Shown here one piece after another: positions 17,186 to 26,388 of a stretch of 64,000 bases of DNA (positions within the stretch are counted from its first letter, which is position 1; each line of letters opens with the position of its first letter). The notes beneath the pieces were generated by a model. That model ran no database searches. It was not told where the DNA came from and was given only the letters and a program-made list of their open reading frames with translations. The position numbers were made by a program, and so were the translations under genes. Location of the stretch: positions 1 to 64,000 of the forward strand of contig JAKSPD010000005.1 in the NCBI GenBank assembly GCA_024405115.1, written 5' to 3'. Source of the DNA: Lachnospiraceae bacterium. Lineage in GTDB: Bacteria; Bacillota; Clostridia; Lachnospirales; Lachnospiraceae.

Positions 17186-18658
17186 ATGAAAAAGGAAACG
17201 AAAGTAACAATACTTCATTCAAATGACATACATGGTGCGTTTCTTCCGGAAGAAAAGGACATGGTCCAGACAGGAGGTCTGGCCTATATGTCCGGTTATG
17301 TGAACAGTGTCAGGAAAAAAGAAAAGAATACAATTTTCGCCATAGCCGGAGACATGTTTAAAGGTTCCATAATTGACAGTGAGTTTAAAGGTCTTTCTAC
17401 CATTGAACTCATGAACCTGTTAAATCCTGACGTAGTGACACTCGGAAACCATGAGGTGGATTACGGCCTTGCGCATCTTCTTTTCGTGGAAAAATGTGCC
17501 AGGTTTCCAATCATCAATGCCAATCTTTTTATAAAGACAAATCATGTACGCCTTTTTGAGCCGTACGAGGTCATTGACTGTGACGGGATTAAAATCATGT
17601 TCATCGGAATCATTACTGATGAAGTTTTAGCTTCCACAAAGAGTGAGGGAATAATCGGTTCCTTTGTTGATGTCAATGAGGCGGCCCATGAGATAGGCGT
17701 CATCTGTGATACGTATAAGACAACTGATGTTGACTACACCATCCTTCTTACGCACATTGGTTTTGAAAATGATAAGGAGCTTGCAAAACTTCTCCGTCCT
17801 GAATGGGGCGTGGACTTGATAATCGGAGGCCATACACATACGCTGCTTAATAATCCCGTGTATGAAAACGGTATTCCCATTGTTCAGGCAGGTAGCGGTA
17901 CAGGACAGATCGGACGCATCGACCTTACCTTTGACTGTACTGATAAACCGGAATTAAAGGCGTTTAATTATCATATGGTTCCCATCACAGCGGATACCTG
18001 TCAGGAGAACAGACGCCTTTCAAGGGCACTCAGTGATTACAAGTCACATACTGATGAAAAGTATTCAAGGGTGGTGACGACATTTGAAAGGGAACTTACA
18101 CATCCTGACCGTTATCAGGAAACCGAACTTGGAAATCTGTTTGCAGACGTGATGCAGGACGGTTCAAGTTTTGACATCATGGTGCTTGGATCAGGAAGTT
18201 TAAGACTTCCAAAGCTCGGCCCCATTGTACATCTTCAGGATTTAAAGGAATTTTTCCCGTATGACGATGAACTATATATGGTAAAGGTGACCGGAGAACA
18301 GTTCCGGCACATGGTTTCCCACATTTTCAGGGAGGAAGCCTTCCAGGAGGGTGCACACACGGAGTTCTACCAGTTCTCGAAAGGATGCCATTTCGTTTGG
18401 TCAAGAAGCCGACAGGAGTTTCTGGAATTCTCATTTATGGGACGGGAGATAGAGGATGACGATGAGCTGAAGCTGGGCATCCAGAACTTCCACTATAATA
18501 ACTTCTCTGACTTCTTTGATGTTCCCATAGAGGAGGTATCAAAGAACATGCGCCCCAGAATGATTGGTACATCCTGCTGCGGAATTTATGAGGAACTTCT
18601 TGCAAACTCATCAGGACTTGATGCACATGTTGAGGGAAGGATTACCATTCTCGAATGA
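17186..18658 (+). CDS. 5'-nucleotidase / 2',3'-cyclic phosphodiesterase family metallophosphoesterase
   Basis: 490 residues. The N-terminal metallophosphatase domain has the dimetal motifs LHSNDIHG, AGDMFKG, LGNHEVDYG and GGHTHT; the second half (LGNLFADVMQDGS, YDDELYMVKVTGEQ) is the 5'-nucleotidase C-terminal domain that binds the nucleoside. Unlike UshA it has no signal peptide or wall anchor, so it should act in the cytoplasm, as YunD-type proteins do. The exact substrate is unknown. ATG 17186 follows GTGGGGGAACT. Its stop overlaps the next start by four bases. Confidence 0.85.
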   Translation: MKKETKVTILHSNDIHGAFLPEEKDMVQTGGLAYMSGYVNSVRKKEKNTIFAIAGDMFKGSIIDSEFKGLSTIELMNLLNPDVVTLGNHEVDYGLAHLLFVEKCARFPIINANLFIKTNHVRLFEPYEVIDCDGIKIMFIGIITDEVLASTKSEGIIGSFVDVNEAAHEIGVICDTYKTTDVDYTILLTHIGFENDKELAKLLRPEWGVDLIIGGHTHTLLNNPVYENGIPIVQAGSGTGQIGRIDLTFDCTDKPELKAFNYHMVPITADTCQENRRLSRALSDYKSHTDEKYSRVVTTFERELTHPDRYQETELGNLFADVMQDGSSFDIMVLGSGSLRLPKLGPIVHLQDLKEFFPYDDELYMVKVTGEQFRHMVSHIFREEAFQEGAHTEFYQFSKGCHFVWSRSRQEFLEFSFMGREIEDDDELKLGIQNFHYNNFSDFFDVPIEEVSKNMRPRMIGTSCCGIYEELLANSSGLDAHVEGRITILE

Positions 18659-19776
18659 AAGAACTGATCACAGTTGAAAAATTAAATGATTATGAGCCGC
18701 AAAATGTACATGCGGCTCTTTCTTCGCTGCTTGAACCTTTTGACGGACTTTCTTTTATTAAGCCCGGCATGAAGGTTGCAGTAAAAATGAACCTTGTGAC
18801 CGGCGCGTCTCCTGAAAAGGCCGTGACCACACATCCTGAAGTACTTAAGGCTCTGTCCGTAATGATAAGGGAGCGCGGAGGCATTCCTGTAATAGGTGAC
18901 AGCCCCGGCGGACCTTTTAACGAAGGTGCACTGAAACACAGTTACAGGCTTTCCGGGCTTACAGGCGGTGAACTGACACTTAATTATGATACAGGCATAA
19001 AAAAGGCATCATTTCCGGATGCCAGGGTCCTGAAAAGCATTTCGTATACTTCATGGCTTACGGAGTGTGACGCCATAATCGGGGTGTGCAAGCTTAAAAC
19101 TCACGGCATGATGAAGATGTCAGCCAATGTCAAGAACTTCTTCGGGGCAATTCCGGGAACGGAAAAAATAGAGTACCATTACCGTTTTCCTGATCATCAG
19201 GCGTTCGCTGACATGCTTATCGACATCAATGAGTTCCTTAAGCCTTCTCTTTACATTACTGACGCGGTAATTGGAATGGAAGGAAACGGACCGACATTCG
19301 GAACGCCGAGGGAAATAGGCGTTCTGCTTGCATCTAAAGACCCGTATGGCCTGGATGCCGCATGTGCCACGGTAATGGGCATTGATCCCCTTTCAGTTCC
19401 TACAGTGAAGGCGGCATTTGAAAGAAACTTATGGTCTCCTGATTCTGAAAATGATTTTTCTTCATATACCGTTCCGGACTTTGAATTAAATGACAGGGTG
19501 AAGGAAATTGATTTTCACGGAAGATTCATGCCGAAGTTCATGGTTCCTGTGGCCAAAAAAATCCTGCAGTCAAGGCCCGGGTGCGAGACAAAAATCTGTA
19601 TAGGATGTGGAAAGTGTGCAGATGTATGCCCCGCAAAAGCAATCCTGATAAAGGATAAAAAGCCGTTCATTGACAGGAATGTGTGTATCAGATGTTTCTG
19701 CTGCCAGGAATTCTGCCCGGTCGGTGCCATGAGGGTGAAGCGGCCTTTTGTGGCAAAAACCCTGGCCGGGCTGTGA
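18655..19776 (+). CDS. DUF362 protein with C-terminal two-cluster ferredoxin domain
   Basis: 373 residues. The N-terminal 290 match DUF362 (VAVKMNLVTG, GDSPGG, KLKTHGMMKMSANVKNFFG). The end carries two 4Fe-4S motifs, CIGCGKCADVCP and CIRCFCCQEFCP. DUF362 proteins are widespread in anaerobes and probably take part in electron transfer or metal-centre chemistry, but no reaction is established for this subgroup. It is translationally coupled (ATGA) to the nucleotidase gene. Confidence 0.85.
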   Translation: MKELITVEKLNDYEPQNVHAALSSLLEPFDGLSFIKPGMKVAVKMNLVTGASPEKAVTTHPEVLKALSVMIRERGGIPVIGDSPGGPFNEGALKHSYRLSGLTGGELTLNYDTGIKKASFPDARVLKSISYTSWLTECDAIIGVCKLKTHGMMKMSANVKNFFGAIPGTEKIEYHYRFPDHQAFADMLIDINEFLKPSLYITDAVIGMEGNGPTFGTPREIGVLLASKDPYGLDAACATVMGIDPLSVPTVKAAFERNLWSPDSENDFSSYTVPDFELNDRVKEIDFHGRFMPKFMVPVAKKILQSRPGCETKICIGCGKCADVCPAKAILIKDKKPFIDRNVCIRCFCCQEFCPVGAMRVKRPFVAKTLAGL

Positions 19777-19791
19777 AAAATGTGACTTTTA

Positions 19792-19820
19792 TGGACTAAA
19801 TGCATTGTTGGGGTTATAAT
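19792..19820 (+). promoter_or_regulatory. Promoter of the NAD salvage operon
   Basis: TGGACT (19792-19797), a 17-base spacer and TATAAT (19815-19820), 24 bases before the nadE start. The -10 box is a perfect match; the -35 is weak, which leaves room for an activator. Confidence 0.55.
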
Positions 19821-19844
19821 AAACTTTAATTTTGGAGGTAAAAT

Positions 19845-20585
19845 ATGTTTGACGCAAAAAAAGTAAAAGAAGAATGTGTTCTCTGGATAAGGGACTTTTT
19901 TGAGAATAACGGCCCCGGCTGCAATGCAGTGCTTGGAATTTCCGGAGGAAAGGACAGTTCCGTTGTTGCCGCACTCTGTGTTGAGGCACTGGGAAAGGAC
20001 CGTGTCATAGGCGTGCTGATGCCAAACGGTGAGCAGGCTGACATTGACATGGCAAAGCTCCTTGTTAATCATCTCGGAATAAGACATTACATAATAAACA
20101 TTAAGGATGCAGTGGACGGACTTACAAAAGCGGTTCCTTTCGAGCTTTCGGCACAGTCAGTGCAGAACCTTCCGCCGCGTATCCGCATGGCCACCGTGTA
20201 TGCCGTTTCACAGAGTAATAATGGCAGGGTTGCAAACACATGCAATCTTTCAGAGGACTGGGTCGGATATTCAACCAGGTATGGTGATTCAGTAGGAGAT
20301 TTCAGCCCGTGCAGCCATCTGACTGTTCAGGAGGTAAAAGCTGTGGGCAGGGAACTCGGTCTTCCTGACGTCCTGGTTGACAAGGTTCCGATTGACGGAC
20401 TTTGTGGTAAGACAGATGAGGATAACCTCGGGTTTACATATGCCGTCCTTGACAGGTACATCCGGACCGGAGAAATAGATGATGAGGAAACGAAAAAACT
20501 TATCGACAGAAAGCATAAGGCAAACCTGTTCAAACTCCAGCTGATGCCTCAGTTTGACCCGCAGATACCTGTAAAGGCGGAATGA
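19845..20585 (+). CDS. nadE: NAD synthase, ammonia-dependent
   Basis: 246 residues, the size of the NH3-dependent enzyme without a glutaminase domain. It converts nicotinate adenine dinucleotide to NAD. The ATP pyrophosphatase P-loop is GISGGKDSSVVAAL near residue 30; NLSEDWVGYSTRYGDSVGDF is the substrate segment and PIDGLCGKTDEDNLGF the conserved C-terminal loop. TTGGAGG precedes ATG 19845. It heads an operon with an adenylyltransferase and pncB, which together rebuild NAD from nicotinate. Confidence 0.94.
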   Translation: MFDAKKVKEECVLWIRDFFENNGPGCNAVLGISGGKDSSVVAALCVEALGKDRVIGVLMPNGEQADIDMAKLLVNHLGIRHYIINIKDAVDGLTKAVPFELSAQSVQNLPPRIRMATVYAVSQSNNGRVANTCNLSEDWVGYSTRYGDSVGDFSPCSHLTVQEVKAVGRELGLPDVLVDKVPIDGLCGKTDEDNLGFTYAVLDRYIRTGEIDDEETKKLIDRKHKANLFKLQLMPQFDPQIPVKAE

Positions 20586-20587
20586 CA

Positions 20588-21145
20588 ATGAAGAAAAAGA
20601 AACCGTATGGTCTTGGGATACTTGTAGGGCGTTTCCAGACTTTGCATTCCGGTCACGAGATGATCATCGATAAGGCATGTGAGCTCTGTGACGAAGTGGG
20701 AATCTTTGTCGGATCATCCCAGGAGTCAGGTACTAATAAGAACCCGTTTTCCTATGAACTAAGAAGGGACATACTGGAAACGGTGTTTGGGAACAGGGTT
20801 AAAGTGTTCCCCCTTCCTGATCTGGGAATCGGCAACGTTCCGGCGTGGGGTGACTACGTCCTGGAAAACGTGAAGAAACGGTTTGGAAAATACCCGGACA
20901 TCCTTATTTCAGGTAAGGAAAGCAGGAGAATAGACTGGTTTGACAATGCTAAGGAACTGGCAATATCGGAACTGTATGTTCCAAAATCCATAGATATTTC
21001 AGCCTCGGGAATGAGGGAGATGTTTTTGAAGGATGACAGGGAAAAATGGAAGGGCTATGTAAATCCTGCCATACATGAACGCTATGATGAGCTTAGGGAG
21101 ATTGTCTTAAGCTCGCATGACAATTTAGATACAGACAGCATTTAA
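20588..21145 (+). CDS. NadM/NadR-like nicotinamide(nicotinate)-nucleotide adenylyltransferase
   Basis: 185 residues. GILVGRFQTLHSGHEMII carries the HxGH motif of the nucleotidylyltransferase fold, and ISASGMREMF the C-terminal ISxxxxR-like motif. By family it transfers AMP from ATP to a pyridine mononucleotide. The form resembles NadM/NadR enzymes rather than the usual bacterial NadD, although its neighbours suggest nicotinate mononucleotide as substrate. I prefer ATG 20588, seven bases after GGCGG; ATG 20582 overlaps the nadE stop. Confidence 0.8.
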   Translation: MKKKKPYGLGILVGRFQTLHSGHEMIIDKACELCDEVGIFVGSSQESGTNKNPFSYELRRDILETVFGNRVKVFPLPDLGIGNVPAWGDYVLENVKKRFGKYPDILISGKESRRIDWFDNAKELAISELYVPKSIDISASGMREMFLKDDREKWKGYVNPAIHERYDELREIVLSSHDNLDTDSI

Positions 21146-21161
21146 GAAACGGAGCAGACCT

Positions 21162-22364
21162 ATGAAACTTGAACCCATCGTAATATCACTTCTTGACACT
21201 GATCTTTATAAATTCAATATGGATCAGGTCATCTTCCATACTCATACCAACCTTTCAGGTGAGTATTTTTTCAAGTGCAGGAATGAAGGCATCATTTTCA
21301 CAAAGGAAATGTTTGAGGAAATCAATGCGCAGATTGATCACCTGTGTTCACTGAGGTTTCAGGCGGATGAACTTCAGTATCTCCGCTCCATACGTTTCAT
21401 AAAGGATGACTATGTGGAGTTCCTTAAGCTCTGGCATCCGCTTCGTGAGTATGTTACAACATCCCTTTCAGACGAAGGAGTTCTTTCCGTTGTTGTAAAG
21501 GGTCCACTTTTCTCAGCAATGCAGTTTGAGATATATCTTCTGGAAATCATCAATGAGGTATACTTCAGGATGGCTTATGACTATGAGGAGCTCAGACAGT
21601 CCGCGTGGGAAAAGCTGAACGCAAAGATAAATGCATTCAACGACGGAACATATACCTTCAAGTTCGCTGAGTTCGGTGCAAGGCGCCGCCTCTCAAGGGA
21701 GTGGGAGGACATTGTAATCAAGCGTTTCTGCACGGAAACCAAAAACTGTGTTGGTACTTCAAACGTATACTTTGCTAAGAAGTATAACGTTACTCCCATC
21801 GGAACGTATGCGCATGAGTTTGTACAGATGTATCAGGGAATTGATTCCATCCCGCTTGCATACACGAACCACTGTGCAATGAAGGACTGGTACAGGGAGT
21901 ATGACGGCGATAACGGAACGGCTCTCACCGATACGATAACGACTGACCTGTTCCTTCTTGACTTTAACAGGTCATTCGTGAACAACTATTCAGGTGTGCG
22001 CCACGACAGCGGTGATCCCTTTGTATGGGGCGAGAAGATCATTAAGCATTATGAGAGCTTTGGGGTTGATCCCAGGACGAAACAGCTCCTGTTCTCTGAC
22101 AGCCTCAATTTTGACAAGGCCCAGAAAATCTATGATTACTTTAAGGACAGGGTAAAGGTCGCATTCGGCATCGGAACGTTTGTAGCCAACGACACCAAGG
22201 TCGAGCCTCTCAACATCGTCATTAAGCTTCAGTATGTAAACGGACGTCCTGTGGCAAAGCTTTCTGATGTTCACGGAAAGGAAATGAGTCAGGACGAGGA
22301 GTACACAAAGTATCTCAGAAGTTCAGTTGAATTCAGGCTGGAAAGGGCAAAATGCGGGAACTGA
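21162..22364 (+). CDS. pncB: Nicotinate phosphoribosyltransferase
   Basis: 400 residues. It joins nicotinate to PRPP with ATP hydrolysis, the first step of nicotinate salvage. LLDTDLYKFNMDQ at the N-terminus, the phosphorylatable His218 in GTYAHEFVQM, GVRHDSGDPF and SDSLNFDKA are diagnostic. CGGAG precedes ATG 21162. The end overlaps the start of the Crp-family regulator by 13 bases, so both are made together. Confidence 0.93.
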   Translation: MKLEPIVISLLDTDLYKFNMDQVIFHTHTNLSGEYFFKCRNEGIIFTKEMFEEINAQIDHLCSLRFQADELQYLRSIRFIKDDYVEFLKLWHPLREYVTTSLSDEGVLSVVVKGPLFSAMQFEIYLLEIINEVYFRMAYDYEELRQSAWEKLNAKINAFNDGTYTFKFAEFGARRRLSREWEDIVIKRFCTETKNCVGTSNVYFAKKYNVTPIGTYAHEFVQMYQGIDSIPLAYTNHCAMKDWYREYDGDNGTALTDTITTDLFLLDFNRSFVNNYSGVRHDSGDPFVWGEKIIKHYESFGVDPRTKQLLFSDSLNFDKAQKIYDYFKDRVKVAFGIGTFVANDTKVEPLNIVIKLQYVNGRPVAKLSDVHGKEMSQDEEYTKYLRSSVEFRLERAKCGN

Positions 22365-23014
22365 CGGGAGATGAAAAACTGATCCTGATGCGCAGTCCGC
22401 TTTTTAAGGGGATGACAGAGGAGAGACTCTGCCATGCCCTTTCCTTTTATAAAGCGAAAATCAGGCATTATGAAAAGGGAGAGTTCATTAAAAGGACCAC
22501 TGACAGCATGAATTTTTTCGGGTTCGTGCTTTCAGGTGTTGTACAGGTGTATATGGACGAACTTGACGGGAGCCATATGGTGATGGCAACTGTTGAAACG
22601 GGCAGATCCTTTGGCGAATCGCTCTGTTTCCTGAGAAAAGAGTCACCCATCTATATCTGCGCCGCCGTGCCGTCCGAAATACTGTGCCTTGACTGTGTGA
22701 ATCTCAGTAATGCCCGTGGAGAGGAGGAGTGCGATATCTTACTGCGCTTTACTTCCATGCTTGCACAAAGGACCCTCATGATGAATGAAAGGATACAGAT
22801 CCTTTCAAAACTTTCAATAAGGGAAAAGCTCAAAACAATGTTTTCGGAATACCCGGGTGCGTCATCGGGAAAGACATTTGAGATTCCGCTGAGCCGTGAG
22901 GACATGGCGGCTTATCTTGGAACAGACAGAAGTGCCCTTTCAAGGGAGCTTTCAAAAATGAAAAAAGAAGGAATCATTGATTATTACAAAAATTCCTTCA
23001 GGATAATCGGATGA
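22352..23014 (+). CDS. Crp/Fnr-family transcriptional regulator
   Basis: 220 residues: a cyclic-nucleotide-binding-type beta barrel at about 20-125 (EKGEFIKRTTDSM, GRSFGESLCF), a dimer helix, and a winged helix-turn-helix at 170-218 (LSREDMAAYLGTDRSALSRELSKMKKEG). No Fnr-type cysteine cluster is evident. Because it overlaps pncB it is likely to control this NAD operon or to respond to a related metabolite, but no target site could be confirmed. It converges on the ABC ATPase gene with a 17-base overlap. Confidence 0.85.
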   Translation: MRELTGDEKLILMRSPLFKGMTEERLCHALSFYKAKIRHYEKGEFIKRTTDSMNFFGFVLSGVVQVYMDELDGSHMVMATVETGRSFGESLCFLRKESPIYICAAVPSEILCLDCVNLSNARGEEECDILLRFTSMLAQRTLMMNERIQILSKLSIREKLKTMFSEYPGASSGKTFEIPLSREDMAAYLGTDRSALSRELSKMKKEGIIDYYKNSFRIIG

Positions 23015-23588
23015 TGCCGGCCCCGAGAAGTTCAGCCTCGGCTTCATCGTGAGTGACTATTATCATTGTACCTGCGGTCTCCCTGATGAGGGAGGCTGTT
23101 TTTTTTCTTGTTTCGGTGTCAAGGCCTTTCATCGGCTCATCCATTATGAGGAGATCGTGTTCAGAAAGGAGCGCACGGGCTATTGCCACCCTCCGTTTCA
23201 TTCCTCCGGAAAGTTCCTTAACCTTGGTATTGGCGCTTTCTTTCATCATTAATCCGGAAAGACAGGAGAGTATTTCATTTTCGGGCCTTCCTGTGGCCAT
23301 TTTTATATTTGTGATGACCTTGAAGTCCTCGCAGAGGCGGTCCTCCTGAAAAACTGCCGAAACCTTTTTGGGAATGCCGGTCACAGTGCCGGAGTCCTGT
23401 TTTTCGATACCGAGAAGTATGTTCAGGAGTGTCGTTTTTCCACAGCCGCTCTTTCCCATGATACATGTGATTTTTTCATAAGGAAATGACAGCGAGAGGT
23501 CATCAAGAACCTTTTTTTCGCCAAAGCTTTTTGACAGATGTGACACTAATATTGAATTTTGTTCGTTTACAACAGAAATATTATTCAT
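22998..23588 (-). CDS. ABC transporter ATPase, nitrate/sulfonate/taurine type
   Basis: 196 residues. Walker A MGKSGCGKTTLLN, a Q-loop VFQEDRL, signature LSGGMKRRVAIARAL, Walker B LLIMDEPMKGLD and the switch His in IVTHDEAEAE are all present. The protein is about 50 residues shorter than SsuB/TauB, lacking the C-terminal extension. It is the third gene of a binding protein-permease-ATPase operon, starting three bases after the permease gene. Confidence 0.88.
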   Translation of the reverse strand: MNNISVVNEQNSILVSHLSKSFGEKKVLDDLSLSFPYEKITCIMGKSGCGKTTLLNILLGIEKQDSGTVTGIPKKVSAVFQEDRLCEDFKVITNIKMATGRPENEILSCLSGLMMKESANTKVKELSGGMKRRVAIARALLSEHDLLIMDEPMKGLDTETRKKTASLIRETAGTMIIVTHDEAEAELLGAGIIRLS

Positions 23589-23591
23589 AAA

Positions 23592-24347
23592 TCAAATATT
23601 TTCTATTCTATTATAAAAATGTTCCAATAATTTAATATACAGTTTCTCAAAGAGGAAACTGAGTGCAACTATGATGACCGTCCACGCAAAGAGGTCTACG
23701 GTGTTCAGATATGCCTTTGCCTCGTAAAGCTTTTCACCGATGGATCCGGCCGGGATACCTATGACTTCTGCCGCTATGCCTGACTTCCAGGCTATTCCCA
23801 GGGCCGTACGGCTTGCTGAAAAAATGTGCGGCTTTATTGACGGAAGCCAGATGAAGAAGAATCTCTTTCCAAAGGGAAGACGGAAGACATCAGCCATTTC
23901 CTGCATCTTTTTATCAATGCTCTTTATTCCTGCCAGACAGTTGTTATATATGATTGGAAGAACCATCAGGAATGATATGAAAACAGAAAGCTGTGACGAT
24001 GAGAGCCATATAAGGGCGATAATTATGAATGATGCCACGGGAACTGATTTCACGGTAGCCATAAGTGGTGACAGCAGTGTCTCAACCATGGGAAACCTGC
24101 CGGCACACACTGCCAGAAGGGAACCGAGAATGAAAGCTATGAGAAATCCGCCCGCAATACGGATGAAGGAAAAGGCAGCCGCCCTTAAAAATCCTGCTTC
24201 CCTCCAGATGGTGAAAAGCCTCATTAATACTGACAAAGGAGATGCCAGAAGAATCTTCTTATCAAGGAGCATTGCTGCTCCCTGCCAGATGCACAGGAGC
24301 AGCAGTACTGCAGTCAGTTTTTTAAATTTAGGAGAGAGTTCTTTCAT
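23592..24347 (-). CDS. ABC transporter permease, SsuC/TauC type
   Basis: 251 residues, about six membrane helices, with the BPD_transp_1 EAA-loop region at IKSIDKKMQEMADVFRLPFGKRFFFIWLP and TALGIAWKSGIAAEV. These match permeases for sulfonates, taurine, nitrate or thiamine precursors. The start overlaps the binding-protein stop by four bases (ATGA). Confidence 0.87.
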   Translation of the reverse strand: MKELSPKFKKLTAVLLLLCIWQGAAMLLDKKILLASPLSVLMRLFTIWREAGFLRAAAFSFIRIAGGFLIAFILGSLLAVCAGRFPMVETLLSPLMATVKSVPVASFIIIALIWLSSSQLSVFISFLMVLPIIYNNCLAGIKSIDKKMQEMADVFRLPFGKRFFFIWLPSIKPHIFSASRTALGIAWKSGIAAEVIGIPAGSIGEKLYEAKAYLNTVDLFAWTVIIVALSFLFEKLYIKLLEHFYNRIENI

Positions 24348-25306
24348 TTAGCAGTGTAGTAAAAGTCATCGCCCGGAAGCTTTCCGCCCACAGCCTTGGG
24401 ATTCTGGGTGAAGAGGGTTCCAAGGTACCCTGAAAGGGGAGCCTTCATTTCCTCTCCGGAGATAAATGTTATGTTGCAGTAAGGTATTGCCTTTTCAGCG
24501 ATTGCGGACTTTACGATGTCATATTTTTCGCAGAGTGCCGCGGCGCCTTTTGTATCTGAAAGGACATATTCCACGGAGCCTTTGTATTCCGAAAGGAATT
24601 TCCTGACTGCTTCAGGGTGCTCGTTCACAAAGCTCTTTCTGGCAACAAGGACCCCGGTTATCAGCTGGCTTCCGTTATTAAGGTCATTCCAGGCTTTTGT
24701 AAGATCGATTGCAACGGTAAGCCCCTCGACTTTTGTCTGTGCAACCGTCACGTAAGGCTGGGGCAGCATGGCAACCCCGGTGTCCTGTGAAGAAAGAATC
24801 GACACGACTTCCGTGGGCTCTGATTTGAACTCAAGCGTAACATCCTTATCGGGATCTATTCCGTTTTCTGAAAGGATGAATCTCAGGGCATATTCGGGAG
24901 TTGATCCCTTGCCGGTAGCGTAAACCGTCTGTCCCTTTAAGTCAGAGACATTTTTTATGTCCATTCCTTTATCAACTATGTATATCACACCCAGTGTGTT
25001 GATGGCAAGGAGAATTACCTCTCCGTCCGTGTTGTTGTAAAGTACCGATGCAAGGTTTGCAGGTACGGCTGCCATGTCAAGTTCACCTTTTACAAGTTTC
25101 GGGGTAACTTCGTCAGCTGAACCGTGAAGGGAAAACTCATATTTCCCGTTTCCGCCTTCGTCCATTACCTTTACGAGACCTATGGATGTGGGGCCCTTTA
25201 ATCCTGCAATGCGGATGTTCACGTCATCCTCCGCCTTTTTGGCACATCCCATGGCTGATATCATTAATGAAACTGCGAGTAATATGGAAAAGATTTTTTT
25301 AATCAT
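24344..25306 (-). CDS. ABC transporter substrate-binding lipoprotein, SsuA/NMT1-like
   Basis: 320 residues. A lipoprotein signal ends in SAMGC (Cys21). The mature part is a periplasmic-binding-type fold (IRIAGLKGPTSIGLVKVMDE, MAAVPANLASVLYN, TGKGSTPEYALRFIL) of the group that binds sulfonates, taurine or pyrimidine precursors. An AAGGAGG site precedes the ATG. Divergent cysK-cysE suggests a sulfur compound as substrate, but the sequence does not prove it. Confidence 0.85.
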   Translation of the reverse strand: MIKKIFSILLAVSLMISAMGCAKKAEDDVNIRIAGLKGPTSIGLVKVMDEGGNGKYEFSLHGSADEVTPKLVKGELDMAAVPANLASVLYNNTDGEVILLAINTLGVIYIVDKGMDIKNVSDLKGQTVYATGKGSTPEYALRFILSENGIDPDKDVTLEFKSEPTEVVSILSSQDTGVAMLPQPYVTVAQTKVEGLTVAIDLTKAWNDLNNGSQLITGVLVARKSFVNEHPEAVRKFLSEYKGSVEYVLSDTKGAAALCEKYDIVKSAIAEKAIPYCNITFISGEEMKAPLSGYLGTLFTQNPKAVGGKLPGDDFYYTAK

Positions 25307-25363
25307 TTTTCTGACCTCCTTTTTATTCTGACGGAAGTATATAACCTTTCTTTACTATTGTAT

Positions 25364-25377
25364 GTTGCAATTGCAAC
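25364..25377. promoter_or_regulatory. 14-base palindrome between the ABC operon and cysK (operator candidate)
   Basis: GTTGCAATTGCAAC is a perfect palindrome lying between the two divergent start codons, 58 bases from the lipoprotein start and 75 from cysK. A TATAAT at 25413-25418 serves as -10 for cysK; a TATATA on the minus strand near 25340 could serve the transporter. A shared repressor or activator of sulfur genes is plausible. Confidence 0.4.
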
Positions 25378-25451
25378 CAAATTTGAATATGGAAAAACAG
25401 GCTCTTTTAGGTTATAATCATAGTGAGGTTTTTTACGCAGGAGGCTAAATA

Positions 25452-26372
25452 ATGCTTTACAGTTCAATTGATGAAGCAATTGGGGGAACTCCCCTTTTAG
25501 AATTAACGAATACTGAAACAGAAAAAAGTCTGGAGGCACATGTCTTTGCAAAGCTGGAATTCATGAATCCGACAGGAAGTGCAAAAGACAGGGCAGCCAG
25601 GGAAATAATTGAAGATGCTGAAAGAAGGGGACTTCTTAAACCGGGCGGTGTCATAGTTGAGGCGACAAGCGGAAATACAGGTATAGGACTTGCCTCTGTG
25701 GCTGCCGCAAGGGGATATAAGGCCATCATCATAATGCCTGATACAATGAGTAAGGAAAGGATAACCCTGATGAAGGCGTATGGTGCCGAGGTGGTTCTTT
25801 CTGACGGCAGGAAGGGAATGGCAGGCTCACTGGAGAAACTGGCCCGGGTAAAGGAAGAATATCCCGGCTGTTTTGAGGCCGGCCAGTTTGAAAATCCGGC
25901 TAATGCAATGGCACACTACAGGACTACAGGACCTGAGATATGGAAGGATCTTTTCGGGACAGTTGATGTTTTCATAGCGGGTGTCGGAACCGGCGGAACC
26001 ATAACCGGAACAGGGCGGTATTTAAAGGAAAAGAATCCGGATGTAAGGATAATTGCAGTAGAGCCGGCAAAGTCGCCGCTTCTTTCAAAGGGAACCGCGG
26101 GACCGCACGGACTTCAGGGAATAGGTGCAAACTTTGTACCAAAGGTTCTTGACCGCAGCATAATTGATGAAATCATCACCATAACTGAGGAGGAGGCTTT
26201 TGAGGGAGCCAGATTCCTTGGGAGGACAGAGGGAATCATGACCGGAATCACCTCGGGAGCGGCTTTTGCTGCCGCAGTCAGGGTGGGCGGCAGTCCTGAA
26301 TACAGAAACAGGAACATAGTTGTGATGCTCCCCGATTCGGGAGACCGCTACCTTTCTTCAGATCTTTACTGA
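25452..26372 (+). CDS. cysK: Cysteine synthase (O-acetylserine sulfhydrylase)
   Basis: 306 residues. It makes cysteine from O-acetylserine and sulfide using PLP. The Schiff-base lysine lies in [11 protein letters not shown] near residue 42, [10 protein letters not shown] binds the substrate carboxylate, and [15 protein letters not shown] binds the phosphate of PLP. AGGAGG precedes ATG 25452. It is the first gene of an operon with serine acetyltransferase, so both steps from serine to cysteine are together. Confidence 0.95.
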   Translation: MLYSSIDEAIGGTPLLELTNTETEKSLEAHVFAKLEFMNPTGSAKDRAAREIIEDAERRGLLKPGGVIVEATSGNTGIGLASVAAARGYKAIIIMPDTMSKERITLMKAYGAEVVLSDGRKGMAGSLEKLARVKEEYPGCFEAGQFENPANAMAHYRTTGPEIWKDLFGTVDVFIAGVGTGGTITGTGRYLKEKNPDVRIIAVEPAKSPLLSKGTAGPHGLQGIGANFVPKVLDRSIIDEIITITEEEAFEGARFLGRTEGIMTGITSGAAFAAAVRVGGSPEYRNRNIVVMLPDSGDRYLSSDLY

Positions 26373-26388
26373 TTTTGGATGGAATGAC

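Noticed and set aside
25307..25451. T-box or SAM riboswitch upstream of cysK.
   Set aside because: The region is only 145 bases, has no terminator, no T-box sequence and no SAM aptamer core.
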